From assembly GCF_013337045.2 (NCBI RefSeq), contig NZ_CP118260.1, positions 310,001 through 374,000 of the forward strand: 64,000 bases of DNA, read 5' to 3'. Made by a program: the position numbers and the translations under genes. The stretch's first letter is position 1. Every line of letters begins with the position of its first letter. This DNA is from Agrobacterium vitis. Its GTDB lineage: Bacteria; Pseudomonadota; Alphaproteobacteria; Rhizobiales; Rhizobiaceae. Shown here one piece after another: positions 8,561 through 18,859 of the stretch. The notes beneath the pieces were generated by a model. The model saw only the letters and a list, made by a program, of their open reading frames with translations, was not told where the DNA came from and made no database searches.

Positions 8561-9289
8561 ATGTGGGACCTTGATGGAAAAGCAATCCTCGTCACCGGTG
8601 CAAGCGGTGGAATCGGTGGCGCGACGGTGAAGAGGCTGAAAGAAGCCGGGGCCAAGGTCTATGCGGCCGGACGGTCGCGAGACGAGCTTGACACGCTGGC
8701 CGCGCAAACCGGTTGTGAGACGTTGATTTTCGATCTCACCTCGGAAGACGAAATTCGCAAGGCTGTGGAGGCTTTGCCATTGTGGGGCGTGGTGAACTGT
8801 GGTGGCTTTGGCGGCGAAATCGCCACCCCGCAGGAAACCGACATCTCGATCTTCGACAAAGCCATTGCCATCAATGTGAGAGGCGCGCTTCTGGTGACGA
8901 AATATGCATCGCGCTCGATGATCAACGAAGGCAAGGGTGGCTCGATCGTCAATGTCTCGAGCCAGGCCGCATTGGCGGCATTGCCGGGCCATGTCTCCTA
9001 TGCGTCTTCCAAGGCAGCACTTGATAGCATCACCCGTGTCAGTGCGCTTGAACTTGGCAAATACAAAATTCGGGTCAATAGCGTCAATCCCACCGTTGTC
9101 ATGACGGAGATGTCGGCATTTTATTGGGGACGCCCGGAGATAGGCGAACCCTTCCTGCAAAAAATGCCGTTGGGACGGTGGGCTACCGTCGATGACATCG
9201 CAAAGCCGATCCGCTTCTTGTTGAGTGAGGAGGCGTCAATGATCACCGGTGTCTCTCTCCCAATTGACGGTGGCTTTACAGCCTGTTGA
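8561..9289 (+). CDS. Short-chain dehydrogenase/reductase (sugar/polyol type)
   Basis: A 242-aa classical SDR: cofactor motif TGASGGIGG (about residues 12-20), active-site Ser in VNVSS, YASSK catalytic Tyr/Lys, and C-terminal GVSLPIDGGF. Its length and pattern resemble L-xylulose reductase/polyol dehydrogenases, which interconvert ketoses and alditols. It is the last gene of the importer operon, so it probably acts on the imported compound before the kinase and aldolase. Its 3' end overlaps the convergent dipeptidase gene by 14 bp. Confidence 0.88.
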   Translation: MWDLDGKAILVTGASGGIGGATVKRLKEAGAKVYAAGRSRDELDTLAAQTGCETLIFDLTSEDEIRKAVEALPLWGVVNCGGFGGEIATPQETDISIFDKAIAINVRGALLVTKYASRSMINEGKGGSIVNVSSQAALAALPGHVSYASSKAALDSITRVSALELGKYKIRVNSVNPTVVMTEMSAFYWGRPEIGEPFLQKMPLGRWATVDDIAKPIRFLLSEEASMITGVSLPIDGGFTAC

Positions 9290-10682
9290 TCGCCTCATCG
9301 CTCAGGCCGTGCAAGATCCTCACCCAGGATCGGATGCCTTTATGAAAAGAGGTGAGGTTGTATTTTTCATTGGGTGAGTGAACGCAGTCATCGTCTAGGG
9401 AAAAGCCAACCAGTAGCGATTCCATGCCGAGCATGGACTGAAAACTGCCGACAATCGGGATTGATCCGCCGCCGCCGACAACGATGGCGGGTTTTGGCCA
9501 TTCCTGTGAAAGAGCAGCCTTGGCCTTGTCCAGGATCGGCGAGTCATAGGGTAATTGAATGGCAGGCGAGGCTCCTTCGGCCTGAAATTCAACTTGGCAA
9601 TCCCTGGGTAACTTTGAGGTTACATAGGCGCGAAAACTATCGCGGATTTTTTGCGGGTCCTGCTTTCCCACCAGACGGAAGGATACTTTTGCCATGGCTT
9701 CGGCAGCAATCACGGTCTTGAAGCCCTTGCCAGTATAGCCGCCGGACATGCCGTTGATCTCGGCGGTCGGGCGGGCCCAGAGCAATTCCAGCACGCTACG
9801 GCCCTTTTCGCCTGACGGAACGGAAAGGCCGATATCCGTTAGGAATGAGGGTTGGGTTTTCTCCAGATCCGCCCAGACAGCCTTGATATCGGGCGGTGTT
9901 TCTTCGACACCATCGTAAAAGCCGGGCAGCGTCACAGCACCGGTTGCATCATGCAGGCCAGCCATGACATCGCTCAGCACATGCAGAGGATTGGCTGCAA
10001 CGCCACCATATCCGCCCGAATGCAAGTCGCGGCTGGCGGCCTTGATGGTGATTTCCTCGCCAACCAGACCGCGTAGGCTGGCGCAGATCGCCGGAGTTTG
10101 CGCGTCCCACATGCCGGTGTCGCAGACCATGGCAAAATCGGCCTTCAATTCCTGGGCATTGGCTTCTAGAAAAGGCTGAAGCGACGGCGACCCCGATTCT
10201 TCCTCGCCTTCGAAGAGAATGGTGACGCGCAACGGCAGCCCGCCCCTGGTGTCTTTGAAGGCGCGTAAAGCCTCGACGAAGGTCAACAGCTGCCCCTTGT
10301 CATCCGACGTGCCGCGTCCGGTGATGATCTTTTCTCCGGTTGAACCGTCACGAATGGCTGGGTCGAACGGGTCGTTCTGCCACAGAGCGAGCGGGTCGAC
10401 CGGCTGAACATCGTAATGGCCGTAGAACAGCACATGCGGGCAGTCCGCGCCCTGTCCCTCATGATGAGCAACCACCATCGGATGGCCGGACGTGTCGCGC
10501 ACGGATGCTGCAAAGCCTATGCCCGTCAGATATGCCGCCAGAAATTCCGCAGCCTTGCGGCAATGCGGGCTGTAGGCCGGATCGGTGGAAATCGAGGGAA
10601 TGCGCACCAGATCGAACAGTGTTTCCAAACTGGAGGGCAGATTGTCATCAACGCGGGCGAGGACGGTTTCAATATCGGTCAT
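9276..10682 (-). CDS. M20 metallopeptidase, CNDP/Dug1-like dipeptidase
   Basis: A 468-aa M20 peptidase. The first metal-binding motif YGHYDVQP is diagnostic of the carnosine dipeptidase/Dug1 group, which includes cytosolic Cys-Gly dipeptidases. Further motifs are GRGTSDDKG, the catalytic glutamate in FEGEEESGS, the dimerisation-domain RDLHSGGYGG, and VGGGGSIP near the C-terminus. No signal peptide, so cytoplasmic. The start is ATG 10682 and an upstream extension is ignored. It lies 43 bp after the C-S lyase-like gene on the same strand and probably shares its transcript. The Cys-Gly specificity is inferred from family and neighbours. Confidence 0.9.
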   Translation of the reverse strand: MTDIETVLARVDDNLPSSLETLFDLVRIPSISTDPAYSPHCRKAAEFLAAYLTGIGFAASVRDTSGHPMVVAHHEGQGADCPHVLFYGHYDVQPVDPLALWQNDPFDPAIRDGSTGEKIITGRGTSDDKGQLLTFVEALRAFKDTRGGLPLRVTILFEGEEESGSPSLQPFLEANAQELKADFAMVCDTGMWDAQTPAICASLRGLVGEEITIKAASRDLHSGGYGGVAANPLHVLSDVMAGLHDATGAVTLPGFYDGVEETPPDIKAVWADLEKTQPSFLTDIGLSVPSGEKGRSVLELLWARPTAEINGMSGGYTGKGFKTVIAAEAMAKVSFRLVGKQDPQKIRDSFRAYVTSKLPRDCQVEFQAEGASPAIQLPYDSPILDKAKAALSQEWPKPAIVVGGGGSIPIVGSFQSMLGMESLLVGFSLDDDCVHSPNEKYNLTSFHKGIRSWVRILHGLSDEAINRL

Positions 10683-10725
10683 GGGTGGATTTCCAGTCGG
10701 TGGTAGGATGGATGTTTGCAGCAGA

Positions 10726-11898
10726 TCAGTCTGTTCGAGCCGCCGCCATTGCCGCCTGCAAATCGCTCCACAGTGCCTCGGTCCCCTCAAGCCCGACATG
10801 GAGGCGCACAGAGAGCGGATCAACGCCAAAGGCATCAGCGAAACTCGGCGGGGCTTTCTGGTTGGCCACCACGTCGCCGGGGACGACAAGGCTTTCATGA
10901 CCACCCCAACTGACGCCCAGTTTGAACAGTTTCAAATGATCGCAGAAGGTTTGAATATGGGTGCCTTCCTTGAAGATGAAGGAAAATAGCCCGGACGTGC
11001 CATGCAGGCCCGGAGGCAAGCCATTGTTCAACGCCGGATGGCAGACTCTTTCAACGATATCGAGCGCCTGCAAGCGATGGGCAATCTCCAGCGCCGAGGC
11101 CTCATGCGCTTTCATGCGGATCGGCAATGTGCGCATGCCCCGGATCAGCAGCCAGGCATCGAAGGGAGACAGTTTTCCACCGAGATAAGGCAGCGTTTCA
11201 TTGCGGATACGATTAATCAGTTCCTTGGGGCCAGCCACCACACCGGCGACAACGTCACTGTGACCGCCGAGATATTTCGAGGCCGAATGCAGCACGAGAT
11301 CGACGCCGAGCGATAATGGCTTTTGGAAAACCGGGCTTGCCCAGCTGTTGTCAATCACCGACAACACGCCGTGCTGTTTGGCAAGGGCTGCCAGCGCGCC
11401 GACATCATGGGCGTCCATCACCCAGCTGGTGGGGCTTTCGAGATAGAGAAGCTTTGCGCCCGGAAGCGCTTTGGCCACGGCATCCTCATCGCGGCCATCG
11501 ACGTAAGTGACCTCGATGCGCATGCGTTTCAGCATGGTTTCGAAAAACCTGTAGGCATCGGGATAGAGATGGCGAACGGCAACGACCCGATCTCCCGGCT
11601 CGACAAAGCTCAGGACGGTCGAAGAAATCGTCGCCATGCCACTGGCAAAGGCCAGCGCATCTTCCGCACCTTCCAGTTTTGCCAGCATCTCCTCGAAAAT
11701 CCGCACGGTGGGGTTCAGCCCGCGTGAATAAACCGGCCGAAGCTTTTCACCGCGATAGGTCGCGACCATCTCGTCATAATCGCTGAAGGTGAACAGCGAG
11801 GTCTGCACAATCGGCGGCACCACCGCATCATAAGCATTGGCCTCATCATGCGCCGTAATCAGCGATGCCTGTTGCAGATAATCGAGAGCGTCGCTCAT
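10726..11898 (-). CDS. PLP-dependent Cys/Met metabolism enzyme (cystathionine beta-lyase-like)
   Basis: A 390-aa gamma-family PLP enzyme. It shows YSRGLNPTVRIFEE, SGMATIS near residue 86-92, the PLP-ring aspartate in VIDNSWASP (about 183), and the Schiff-base Lys208 in SASKYLGGHSD. Family members catalyse beta- or gamma-elimination at cysteine/homocysteine derivatives; cystathionine beta-lyases of this type also cleave cysteine S-conjugates to thiol, pyruvate and ammonia. It shares a 4-bp ATGA overlap with the GntR regulator upstream and is followed by a Cys-Gly-type dipeptidase, which favours a role in breaking down cysteinyl compounds over methionine synthesis. Confidence 0.88.
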   Translation of the reverse strand: MSDALDYLQQASLITAHDEANAYDAVVPPIVQTSLFTFSDYDEMVATYRGEKLRPVYSRGLNPTVRIFEEMLAKLEGAEDALAFASGMATISSTVLSFVEPGDRVVAVRHLYPDAYRFFETMLKRMRIEVTYVDGRDEDAVAKALPGAKLLYLESPTSWVMDAHDVGALAALAKQHGVLSVIDNSWASPVFQKPLSLGVDLVLHSASKYLGGHSDVVAGVVAGPKELINRIRNETLPYLGGKLSPFDAWLLIRGMRTLPIRMKAHEASALEIAHRLQALDIVERVCHPALNNGLPPGLHGTSGLFSFIFKEGTHIQTFCDHLKLFKLGVSWGGHESLVVPGDVVANQKAPPSFADAFGVDPLSVRLHVGLEGTEALWSDLQAAMAAARTD

Positions 11899-12629
11899 TT
11901 GGACATTTCCTTGATGTCTTCTTCCACCACGGCAAGAATTTTGAGGGTTTCACGGCGGGCCGCTTCACTATCCTGATCGGCTATCGCGCTGAACAAGGTG
12001 CGATGATAGGGAAAGGAGCGGCGGGCAAAATCCGGCCTGTCGAAAGGCTTATGCCAGAAGCGCTCGAAGGCTTCGCGCATCTGCTCCAGAAGCTGTTTGA
12101 ACAGCGGGTTATGGGTGGCATCGTAGATCGCCACATGAAAGGCCAGATCTTCCTTGCCGGATGTACCCTTGGCAAGATGTACCCGCTCCATTTCATCGAG
12201 CTTTTCCTCGATGATGCGCAGATCGTCTGCCGTTCGGCGCATGGCAGCCAAGGCTCCGGCTTCGACTTCAATACCGCGACGCACTTCCAGCGTTTGCAAA
12301 AGAGCATCGCGTAAATTCACCGTCTCCAGCATCAATGGCATGTGGACCGTGGCAGCACTCACGGGCTGCAAAAGATAGGTCCCACTGCCTTTTCGGGTCT
12401 CCACCACGCCCAAAGCCTGAAACCTCCCGATCACTTCACGCACTGTTGAACGGCCAACACCGAGCGCGTTCATCAATTCGCGTTCCGTCGGCAGGCGATC
12501 TCCACGCTTGAGACCGGCCTTGTTGATATAGCCAACCATGGCCCCACTCACCTGCTGGACACGGTCCAGCGGTGGCAGCGCGGCGATATGTTGGGTGTCG
12601 TTCAGCGCGTTTCCGGTGCGCATTGTCAT
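11895..12629 (-). CDS. GntR-family regulator, FadR subfamily (FCD domain)
   Basis: A 244-aa repressor/activator. Winged helix at about residues 25-90 (GDRLPTERELMNALGVGRSTVREVIGRF), then an all-helical FCD ligand domain with metal-type histidines (LAFHVAIYDATHNPLF). Start at ATG 12629 follows AGGAGGA; a longer reading from 12674 would swallow the candidate operator. It is first gene of an operon with the C-S lyase-like enzyme and dipeptidase, and divergent from the permuted binding-protein gene, so it is the likely regulator of both. Confidence 0.85.
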   Translation of the reverse strand: MTMRTGNALNDTQHIAALPPLDRVQQVSGAMVGYINKAGLKRGDRLPTERELMNALGVGRSTVREVIGRFQALGVVETRKGSGTYLLQPVSAATVHMPLMLETVNLRDALLQTLEVRRGIEVEAGALAAMRRTADDLRIIEEKLDEMERVHLAKGTSGKEDLAFHVAIYDATHNPLFKQLLEQMREAFERFWHKPFDRPDFARRSFPYHRTLFSAIADQDSEAARRETLKILAVVEEDIKEMSK

Positions 12630-12660
12630 TGAGATTTCTTCCTCCTGCCGACCGCTTGAC

Positions 12661-12738
12661 AATTGGTCTGACATCTTAGCAGTATGCCGCCCAGGAACAA
12701 TGTCAAGGCGACCAACGAGGCATTTGGTCTACTCCAAA
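12661..12738. promoter_or_regulatory. Candidate GntR operators in the divergent promoter
   Basis: AATTGGTCTGAC at 12661-12672 and TTTGG-TCTACT-CCAAA at 12723-12738 lie between the divergent GntR gene and the Dpp operon. The AATTGGT half-site equals that of the perfect palindrome in front of the second GntR gene (20091-20120). FadR-subfamily proteins are known to bind such GGTnnnACC-like sites. Confidence 0.45.
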
Positions 12739-12853
12739 AACTGAATTTCATCGTCGCGGATACGGTGGAAGAAATGAAAACAATAATTTATCCGCACACA
12801 TAAAAAATGAGGGTGCCGCAAAGGCGCGAACAAACAAACTGGGGATTAAAGGC

Positions 12854-14473
12854 ATGAAATTTCGTCTATTCGGCGGAGCTGTGGCCGTGTCGGTTGCTGC
12901 TTTGCTCACCAGCCCGGCTGTTGCTTTTGAAGGCAAGAGCCTTGTGGCGCCCGATTGCAACTATGGTGGCAAGATCAAATCAATCGTTGCGACCGACGAG
13001 CACACGGTGACCTTCTCCATGTGCTCGCCTGATCCGGCCTTCAAAGCCAAGGCAGCCTTCGTGCCCTTCGGCATCCAGCCGGCCAAGCATATCGAAGAGG
13101 CTGGACCGAAGAAAAAGCTGCTCGAAAATCCGATCGGCACCGGTCCTTTCAAACTGGAAAGCTGGAATCGCGGTGATTCCATCACCATGACCCGCAACGA
13201 GAATTATTGGGGCGCCAAGCCAGCTTTCGACAAGCTGGTGTTTCGCTGGAACCAGTCCGGCGCGGGTCGCCTGAATGAATTGCGCTCCGGCACCGTCGAT
13301 GAAATCACCAATATCAGCCCGGATGATTTCGACAGCGTCAAGAACGATCCAGACCTGCAATTCCTGCCGCAGGAAAGCCCGAATATTCTCTATCTCGGCA
13401 TGGTCAATACCGCCAAGCCCTTCGAGAATGAGAAGGTGCGCCAAGCCATTGCCATGGGCATCGACCGCCAGCGCATCGTCGATAATTTCTATCCAAAGGG
13501 TTCGGTCGTCGCCAGCCATTTCACCCCCTGTTCGCTGCCCAATGGCTGCGCCGGTAAGGATTGGTACGGGTTCGATGCCAGCGCCGCCAAGAAGCTATTG
13601 GCCGATGCCGGGTTCCCGAATGGCTTTAAGACCAAGATCTACTACCGCGATGTGTTCCGCGCTTACCTGCCGGAACCAAGTGTCGTGGCTGTCGAATTCC
13701 AGACCCAGCTGAAGAAAAATCTCGGCATCGATGCAGAAGTGGTTCCGATTGAATCGGGCAAGTTCATTGACGATACCTCGGCAGGCCGGATCGATGGGCT
13801 CTATCTGCTGGGCTGGGGCGCGGACTATCCGCATGTCACCAACTTCCTCGATTATCACTTCGGCAAGACGTCGAAAATGTTCGGCACCACCTTCCCGGAA
13901 ATTACCGAGGGGTTGACCAAAGGCGGAACGATTGCCGATACCAAGCAGGCCGAACCGATCTATGCGGCCGTCAACGATGCCATTCGCCAGCATGTGCCGA
14001 TGGTGCCGATTGTCCATGGTGCCGCTGCCTATGCAGCGCGTGCGACCTTGAAGAATGCCATCGTCCGCCCCTTCGGCTCGCCGCTGTTGCAGGATGAGAT
14101 TCCAGGGAAGGATACGTTGGTCTTCATGCAGAATGCCGAGCCGATCAGCCTCTATTGCGGTGACGAAACCGATGGCGAAACGCTGAATGCCTGCACACCG
14201 ATCACTGAAACGCTGCTGAACTATGCCAAGGATAGCGGCGATATCCTTCCAGGTCTTGCAAAAAGCTGCGACGCCAATGCCGACTCCACTGTCTGGATCT
14301 GCCATTTGCAGGAAGGCGTGAAATTTACCGACGGCTCTGCCTTCAACGCCAATGACGTTGTCGTTTCCTGGGCTGCTGGCCTCGATGCATCCAATCCGGC
14401 CCATGTCGGCAATACCGGTTCCTTCGATTATTTCTCCTCCCTCTGGGGCGGATTGATGAACGCCAAGAAGTAA
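12854..14473 (+). CDS. ABC peptide-binding protein (SBP family 5) with circularly permuted domain order
   Basis: A 539-aa secreted protein with a standard Sec signal (residues 1-24, AVA-FE). After the signal it begins in mid-fold: KSIVATDEHTVTFSMCSPDP and NPIGTGPFKLESW (about 85-105) normally come 150-200 residues into the family. The segments that normally come first sit at the C-terminus: LVFMQNAEPISL (about 418), GLAKSC, HLQEGVKFTDGSAFNANDVVVSW (about 480-500) and GGLMN just before the stop. Nothing is duplicated, so the fold looks complete but permuted. Eight cysteines suggest periplasmic disulfides. It is followed by complete dppBCDF genes and would feed peptides to them. Confidence 0.85.
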   Translation: MKFRLFGGAVAVSVAALLTSPAVAFEGKSLVAPDCNYGGKIKSIVATDEHTVTFSMCSPDPAFKAKAAFVPFGIQPAKHIEEAGPKKKLLENPIGTGPFKLESWNRGDSITMTRNENYWGAKPAFDKLVFRWNQSGAGRLNELRSGTVDEITNISPDDFDSVKNDPDLQFLPQESPNILYLGMVNTAKPFENEKVRQAIAMGIDRQRIVDNFYPKGSVVASHFTPCSLPNGCAGKDWYGFDASAAKKLLADAGFPNGFKTKIYYRDVFRAYLPEPSVVAVEFQTQLKKNLGIDAEVVPIESGKFIDDTSAGRIDGLYLLGWGADYPHVTNFLDYHFGKTSKMFGTTFPEITEGLTKGGTIADTKQAEPIYAAVNDAIRQHVPMVPIVHGAAAYAARATLKNAIVRPFGSPLLQDEIPGKDTLVFMQNAEPISLYCGDETDGETLNACTPITETLLNYAKDSGDILPGLAKSCDANADSTVWICHLQEGVKFTDGSAFNANDVVVSWAAGLDASNPAHVGNTGSFDYFSSLWGGLMNAKK

Positions 14474-14552
14474 TCGTGAGGATTTCGACGCTTCGGGCTA
14501 GGCGCAAATGTCTGGCCCGTCCTGTCTGACGAGATCGTTTTTATATGTGGCT

Positions 14553-14726
14553 ACCTCCCTCTGGCTTGCCAGCCATCTCCCCCTCAAGGGGGGAGATCAG
14601 AGTGAGTTAGATCATCCATTTCCTCGAACACGCAGCAAACTTTGATGCGTGAGATTTCGAGCGAAGGGTAAACTCCAAGGTGATCTCCCCCCTTGAGGGG
14701 GAGATGCCCGGCAGGGCAGAGGGGGT
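14553..14726. repeat. MITE-like inverted-repeat element
   Basis: Arms 14553-14599 and 14681-14726 (about 46 bp) are near-perfect inverted copies around roughly 80 bp of unrelated DNA. Each arm contains its own inner palindrome (ATCTCCCC ... GGGGAGAT). There is no coding capacity. It lies between the binding-protein and permease genes of the dpp operon. Similar CTCCCCCTCAAGGGG palindromes are common intergenic repeats in Rhizobiales. It could fold into a strong RNA structure separating binding-protein from permease expression. Confidence 0.75.
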
Positions 14727-14801
14727 GTCCTGGCGCAGTCGCCTATCGGTGACATCTGACAAACCAAACGGCGCTGTAAAATCTGGTAATGAGGACCTGC
14801 A

Positions 14802-15881
14802 ATGCTTGGATATGCAGCCAAACGCCTGCTGATTTCCATCCCGGTGATTCTTGGCATCCTGATCGTGACTTTCGCGCTCGCTCGGCTGATCCCTGGAGAT
14901 CCCTGCAAGGCCATGCTGGGAGAGAAGGCCACAGCAGAGACCTGCGCCGGTTTCATCACCCGCTACGGCTTCGACAAGCCGCTGCCGACGCAGTTTTTCA
15001 TTTATATGGGGGATATGCTGCGAGGTGATTTCGGGACATCGGTGCGCTTCTCGCGGCCCGTGACGCAGATCATTATCGAGCGCCTGCCGATGACCGCCGA
15101 GCTTGCGGTCCTGGCTCTGATCACCGCAACCATCATCGGTGTCGGGCTCGGCGTTATTGCCGCCCGTCGCCATAATTCCGCAGCCGATGTCGGCACGATG
15201 ATCGTTGCCAATGCCGGGATTTCCATGCCGGTGTTCTGGCTGGGGTTGATGTTGGCTTATCTGTTTGGGGTGATGCTGCGCGGCACGCCCTTCTGGCTGC
15301 CGCCATCCGGACGGCTTTCCGCCGGGGTCAATTCCATTCCCTTTTACGAGGTCTGGCACTGGCAATTGGCGGCGGAGAGCGGCTGGAGCAAGGTGCTCGA
15401 ATTCTTCTCCAATTTTTATATTCTGAACGCCTTGATCACTGGCAATTGGACGGTGTTCTGGGATGCCATACGCCATATGATCTTGCCGGTCATCGCGCTC
15501 TCCACCATTCCGATGGCGGTGATTGCCCGCATGACCCGCTCCTCGCTGCTGGATGTGCTGGGGCGTGATTATGTCCGCACCGCCCGGGCCAAGGGCGTGC
15601 CGGAGAAACGCGTGGTCAGCGAACATGCGCTGGGCAATGCTTTGTTGCCGGTTGTCACCATTCTGGGCTTGCAAATGGGCGCCCTGCTCAGTGGTGCTGT
15701 GTTGACTGAAACCGTTTTTGGCCTGTCCGGCGTGGGGCGTATGCTGGTGGAGGCGATTTTTGCGCGCGACTATCCTGTCGTACAGGCCTTCACGGTGATG
15801 ATTGCCGTGTCCTACGTGGCCATCAACCTGCTGGTGGACCTTTCCTACACCTATCTCGATCCCCGCATTCGCCCACAATAG
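14802..15881 (+). CDS. Dipeptide ABC transporter permease, DppB-like
   Basis: A 359-aa inner-membrane permease with a DppB/OppB N-terminus (LGYAAKRLLISIPVILGI), LARLIPGDPC, and the EAA loop near DYVRTARAKGVPEKRVVSEHALGNALLPVVT. It is about 20-40 aa longer than usual because of an insert near residues 160-220 (TPFWLPPSGRLSAG onward). GAGGA precedes ATG 14802. First gene of the dppBCDF block serving the permuted binding protein. Confidence 0.92.
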   Translation: MLGYAAKRLLISIPVILGILIVTFALARLIPGDPCKAMLGEKATAETCAGFITRYGFDKPLPTQFFIYMGDMLRGDFGTSVRFSRPVTQIIIERLPMTAELAVLALITATIIGVGLGVIAARRHNSAADVGTMIVANAGISMPVFWLGLMLAYLFGVMLRGTPFWLPPSGRLSAGVNSIPFYEVWHWQLAAESGWSKVLEFFSNFYILNALITGNWTVFWDAIRHMILPVIALSTIPMAVIARMTRSSLLDVLGRDYVRTARAKGVPEKRVVSEHALGNALLPVVTILGLQMGALLSGAVLTETVFGLSGVGRMLVEAIFARDYPVVQAFTVMIAVSYVAINLLVDLSYTYLDPRIRPQ

Positions 15882-15889
15882 GACAGTTC

Positions 15890-16843
15890 ATGACGCGCTT
15901 GAATAGTGTATCGGCCAGTGCAGCAGAGGCCATTCTTGAAGATGGCCTGATTGGTGAACCGGTCGCCCAGTGGCGGAGAACCTGGGGACGGCTGCTCAGG
16001 CTGCGTTCCGGGCAGGTCGGGTTGTTCATCATTGGCATGCTGATCCTGATTGCCATTTTTGCACCGGTGCTTGCCCCTTATGATCCCGATCAGGTGTTGA
16101 TCGGGGTCGAGCAGGTCAAGCGCCGCGAGCCGCCTTGCGTGCATCTGCTTGGATGTGACGCCAGCCGTCCGCAGCACATCATGGGTATCGATGGCAATGC
16201 CCGCGATTCCTTCTCGCGTATCCTGTATGGTACGCGCGTCAGTCTGGTCATTGGCCTCACCACCGTTACCTGCGCGCTGTTCTTCGGCGTGCTGCTGGGG
16301 GCGATTGCCGGGTATTTCCGGGGCTGGGTGGACAATATCATCATGCGGATCATGGATGTGATCCTCGGCTTTCCGTCGCTGCTGCTGGCCATTGCCATCG
16401 TTGCGGTTCTGGGGCCGGGCATTCGCAATGCATTGCTGGCCATCTCCATCGTCTCGGTTCCCGCCTATGCCCGCGTCACCCGCGCCAGCGTGCTCTCGGT
16501 GAAAACCTTTGATTTTGTCGCGGCCACGCGGGTGCTGGGTGGCAGCAAATGGCGCATCCTGTTTCGCCGCGTGCTGCCCAATGCCATCACGCCGATTGTG
16601 GTGCTGGCAACACTTGGGGTGGCCACCGCCATTCTCGATGCCGCTGGTCTCAGCTTCCTTGGCCTTGGCGCACAGCCGCCGACGCCGGAATGGGGGACGA
16701 TGCTGGGGGCCGCCCGCAACGAGATCTTTTCCGCGCCGCATCTGGTGTTCTTTCCCGGCCTTGCCATCATGCTGACCGTGCTTGGCTTCAACCTTCTCGG
16801 AGACGGGCTGCGTGATGCCCTCGATCCGCGGCTCCATACGTGA
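15890..16843 (+). CDS. Dipeptide ABC transporter permease, DppC-like
   Basis: A 317-aa permease with an N-terminal cytoplasmic OppC_N segment, a first membrane helix ([21 protein letters not shown]), a small periplasmic loop with two Cys, and the EAA region [21 protein letters not shown]. Ends [12 protein letters not shown] as in DppC. It starts 8 nt after dppB. Confidence 0.92.
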   Translation: MTRLNSVSASAAEAILEDGLIGEPVAQWRRTWGRLLRLRSGQVGLFIIGMLILIAIFAPVLAPYDPDQVLIGVEQVKRREPPCVHLLGCDASRPQHIMGIDGNARDSFSRILYGTRVSLVIGLTTVTCALFFGVLLGAIAGYFRGWVDNIIMRIMDVILGFPSLLLAIAIVAVLGPGIRNALLAISIVSVPAYARVTRASVLSVKTFDFVAATRVLGGSKWRILFRRVLPNAITPIVVLATLGVATAILDAAGLSFLGLGAQPPTPEWGTMLGAARNEIFSAPHLVFFPGLAIMLTVLGFNLLGDGLRDALDPRLHT

Positions 16844-16850
16844 GGACAGC

Positions 16851-17863
16851 ATGACCCGGCCTATTCTGGAGATCCGCGATCTCACCACCCATTTCCAAAC
16901 CCGATCCGGCACCGCCCGCGCCGTCGATAAGGTCTCGCTGTCGCTTAAGGCCGGAGAAACGCTCTGCATTGTTGGCGAAAGCGGCTGCGGCAAATCCATC
17001 ACCTCGCTCAGCATCATGGGGCTGGTGCCTTATCCCGGCAAAATCATCGGTGGCGAAGTGCTGCTGGATGGGGCCGATCTGCGGACAATGTCACCGATGG
17101 ACCTCAGCAAAGTGCGCGGCAACCGGATTTCGATGATTTTCCAAGACCCGTCTTCCTCGCTCAATCCGGTCCACACCGTGGGGCGGCAGATTGCCGAGGC
17201 TTACCGCCTGCACAAAAACATGGGCAAGCAGGAGGCGGAAGTGGCGGCAATCGCCATGCTGAAAGCCGTCGGCATTCCCGATCCCCAACGTCGCATGAAG
17301 GCCTATCCGCATGAAATGTCCGGCGGCATGGCGCAGCGGGTGATGATTGCCATGGCGCTGGCCTGCCAGCCGGAAGTGCTGATCGCCGATGAGCCAACAA
17401 CGGCGCTGGATGTTACCATTCAGGCGCAAATTCTGGATTTGATGCGCGATTTGCAGCGTGATTTCGGCACTGCCATCATCCTCATTACCCATGATCTTGG
17501 CGTGGTCGCGGAAATGGCCGACCATGTCGCGGTGATGTATGCGGGCCAAGTGGTAGAGCTTGCCGATGTGAGAACCCTGTTCAAATCGCCCAAGCATCCC
17601 TACACGCAAGCCTTGCTGCGCTCGGTGCCGGTGCTGGGCGAATCCCCTGACATGCTCGAAGTCATCGATGGTCGCGTGCCGCAATTGACCCATCTGCCCC
17701 ACGGCTGTCTGTTCGCGCCGCGCTGCACAGCCCGGCGCGAGGCTAATGAACCGCGCTGTCTGACCGCTGTTCCGGCGCTGACCGAAATCCACAAGGCCCA
17801 TCACTGTCGATGCTGGCTGACCGAACCGGCCAATCTTGCCGGTGAACAAGAGGTTCAGCCCGC

Positions 17864-17867
<4 letters not shown>
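16851..17867 (+). CDS. Dipeptide ABC transporter ATPase, DppD-like
   Basis: A 338-aa ATPase: Walker [10 protein letters not shown]-loop [13 protein letters not shown], signature MSGGMAQRV, Walker [12 protein letters not shown], and the C-terminal oligopeptide/dipeptide extension ([10 protein letters not shown]) linked to an Fe-S or metal site in this family. The ATG 7 nt after the dppC stop is used. Pairs with the downstream DppF. Confidence 0.92.
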
Positions 17868-18838
<971 letters not shown>

Positions 18839-18859
18839 ATTTTACCAGGGAAACAGACC

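Noticed and set aside
1901..9289. A sulfoquinovose (sulfo-EMP) pathway, because of the YihT-like aldolase.
   Set aside because: No AGE-family isomerase, PfkB-type kinase or sulfolactaldehyde reductase is present, and the kinase here is ROK plus P-loop.
12854..14473. The odd binding-protein order as an assembly artefact or truncated gene fused to a neighbour.
   Set aside because: One continuous frame with a signal peptide, all fold segments present exactly once, and a correct downstream operon argue against an artefact, though resequencing was not possible here.
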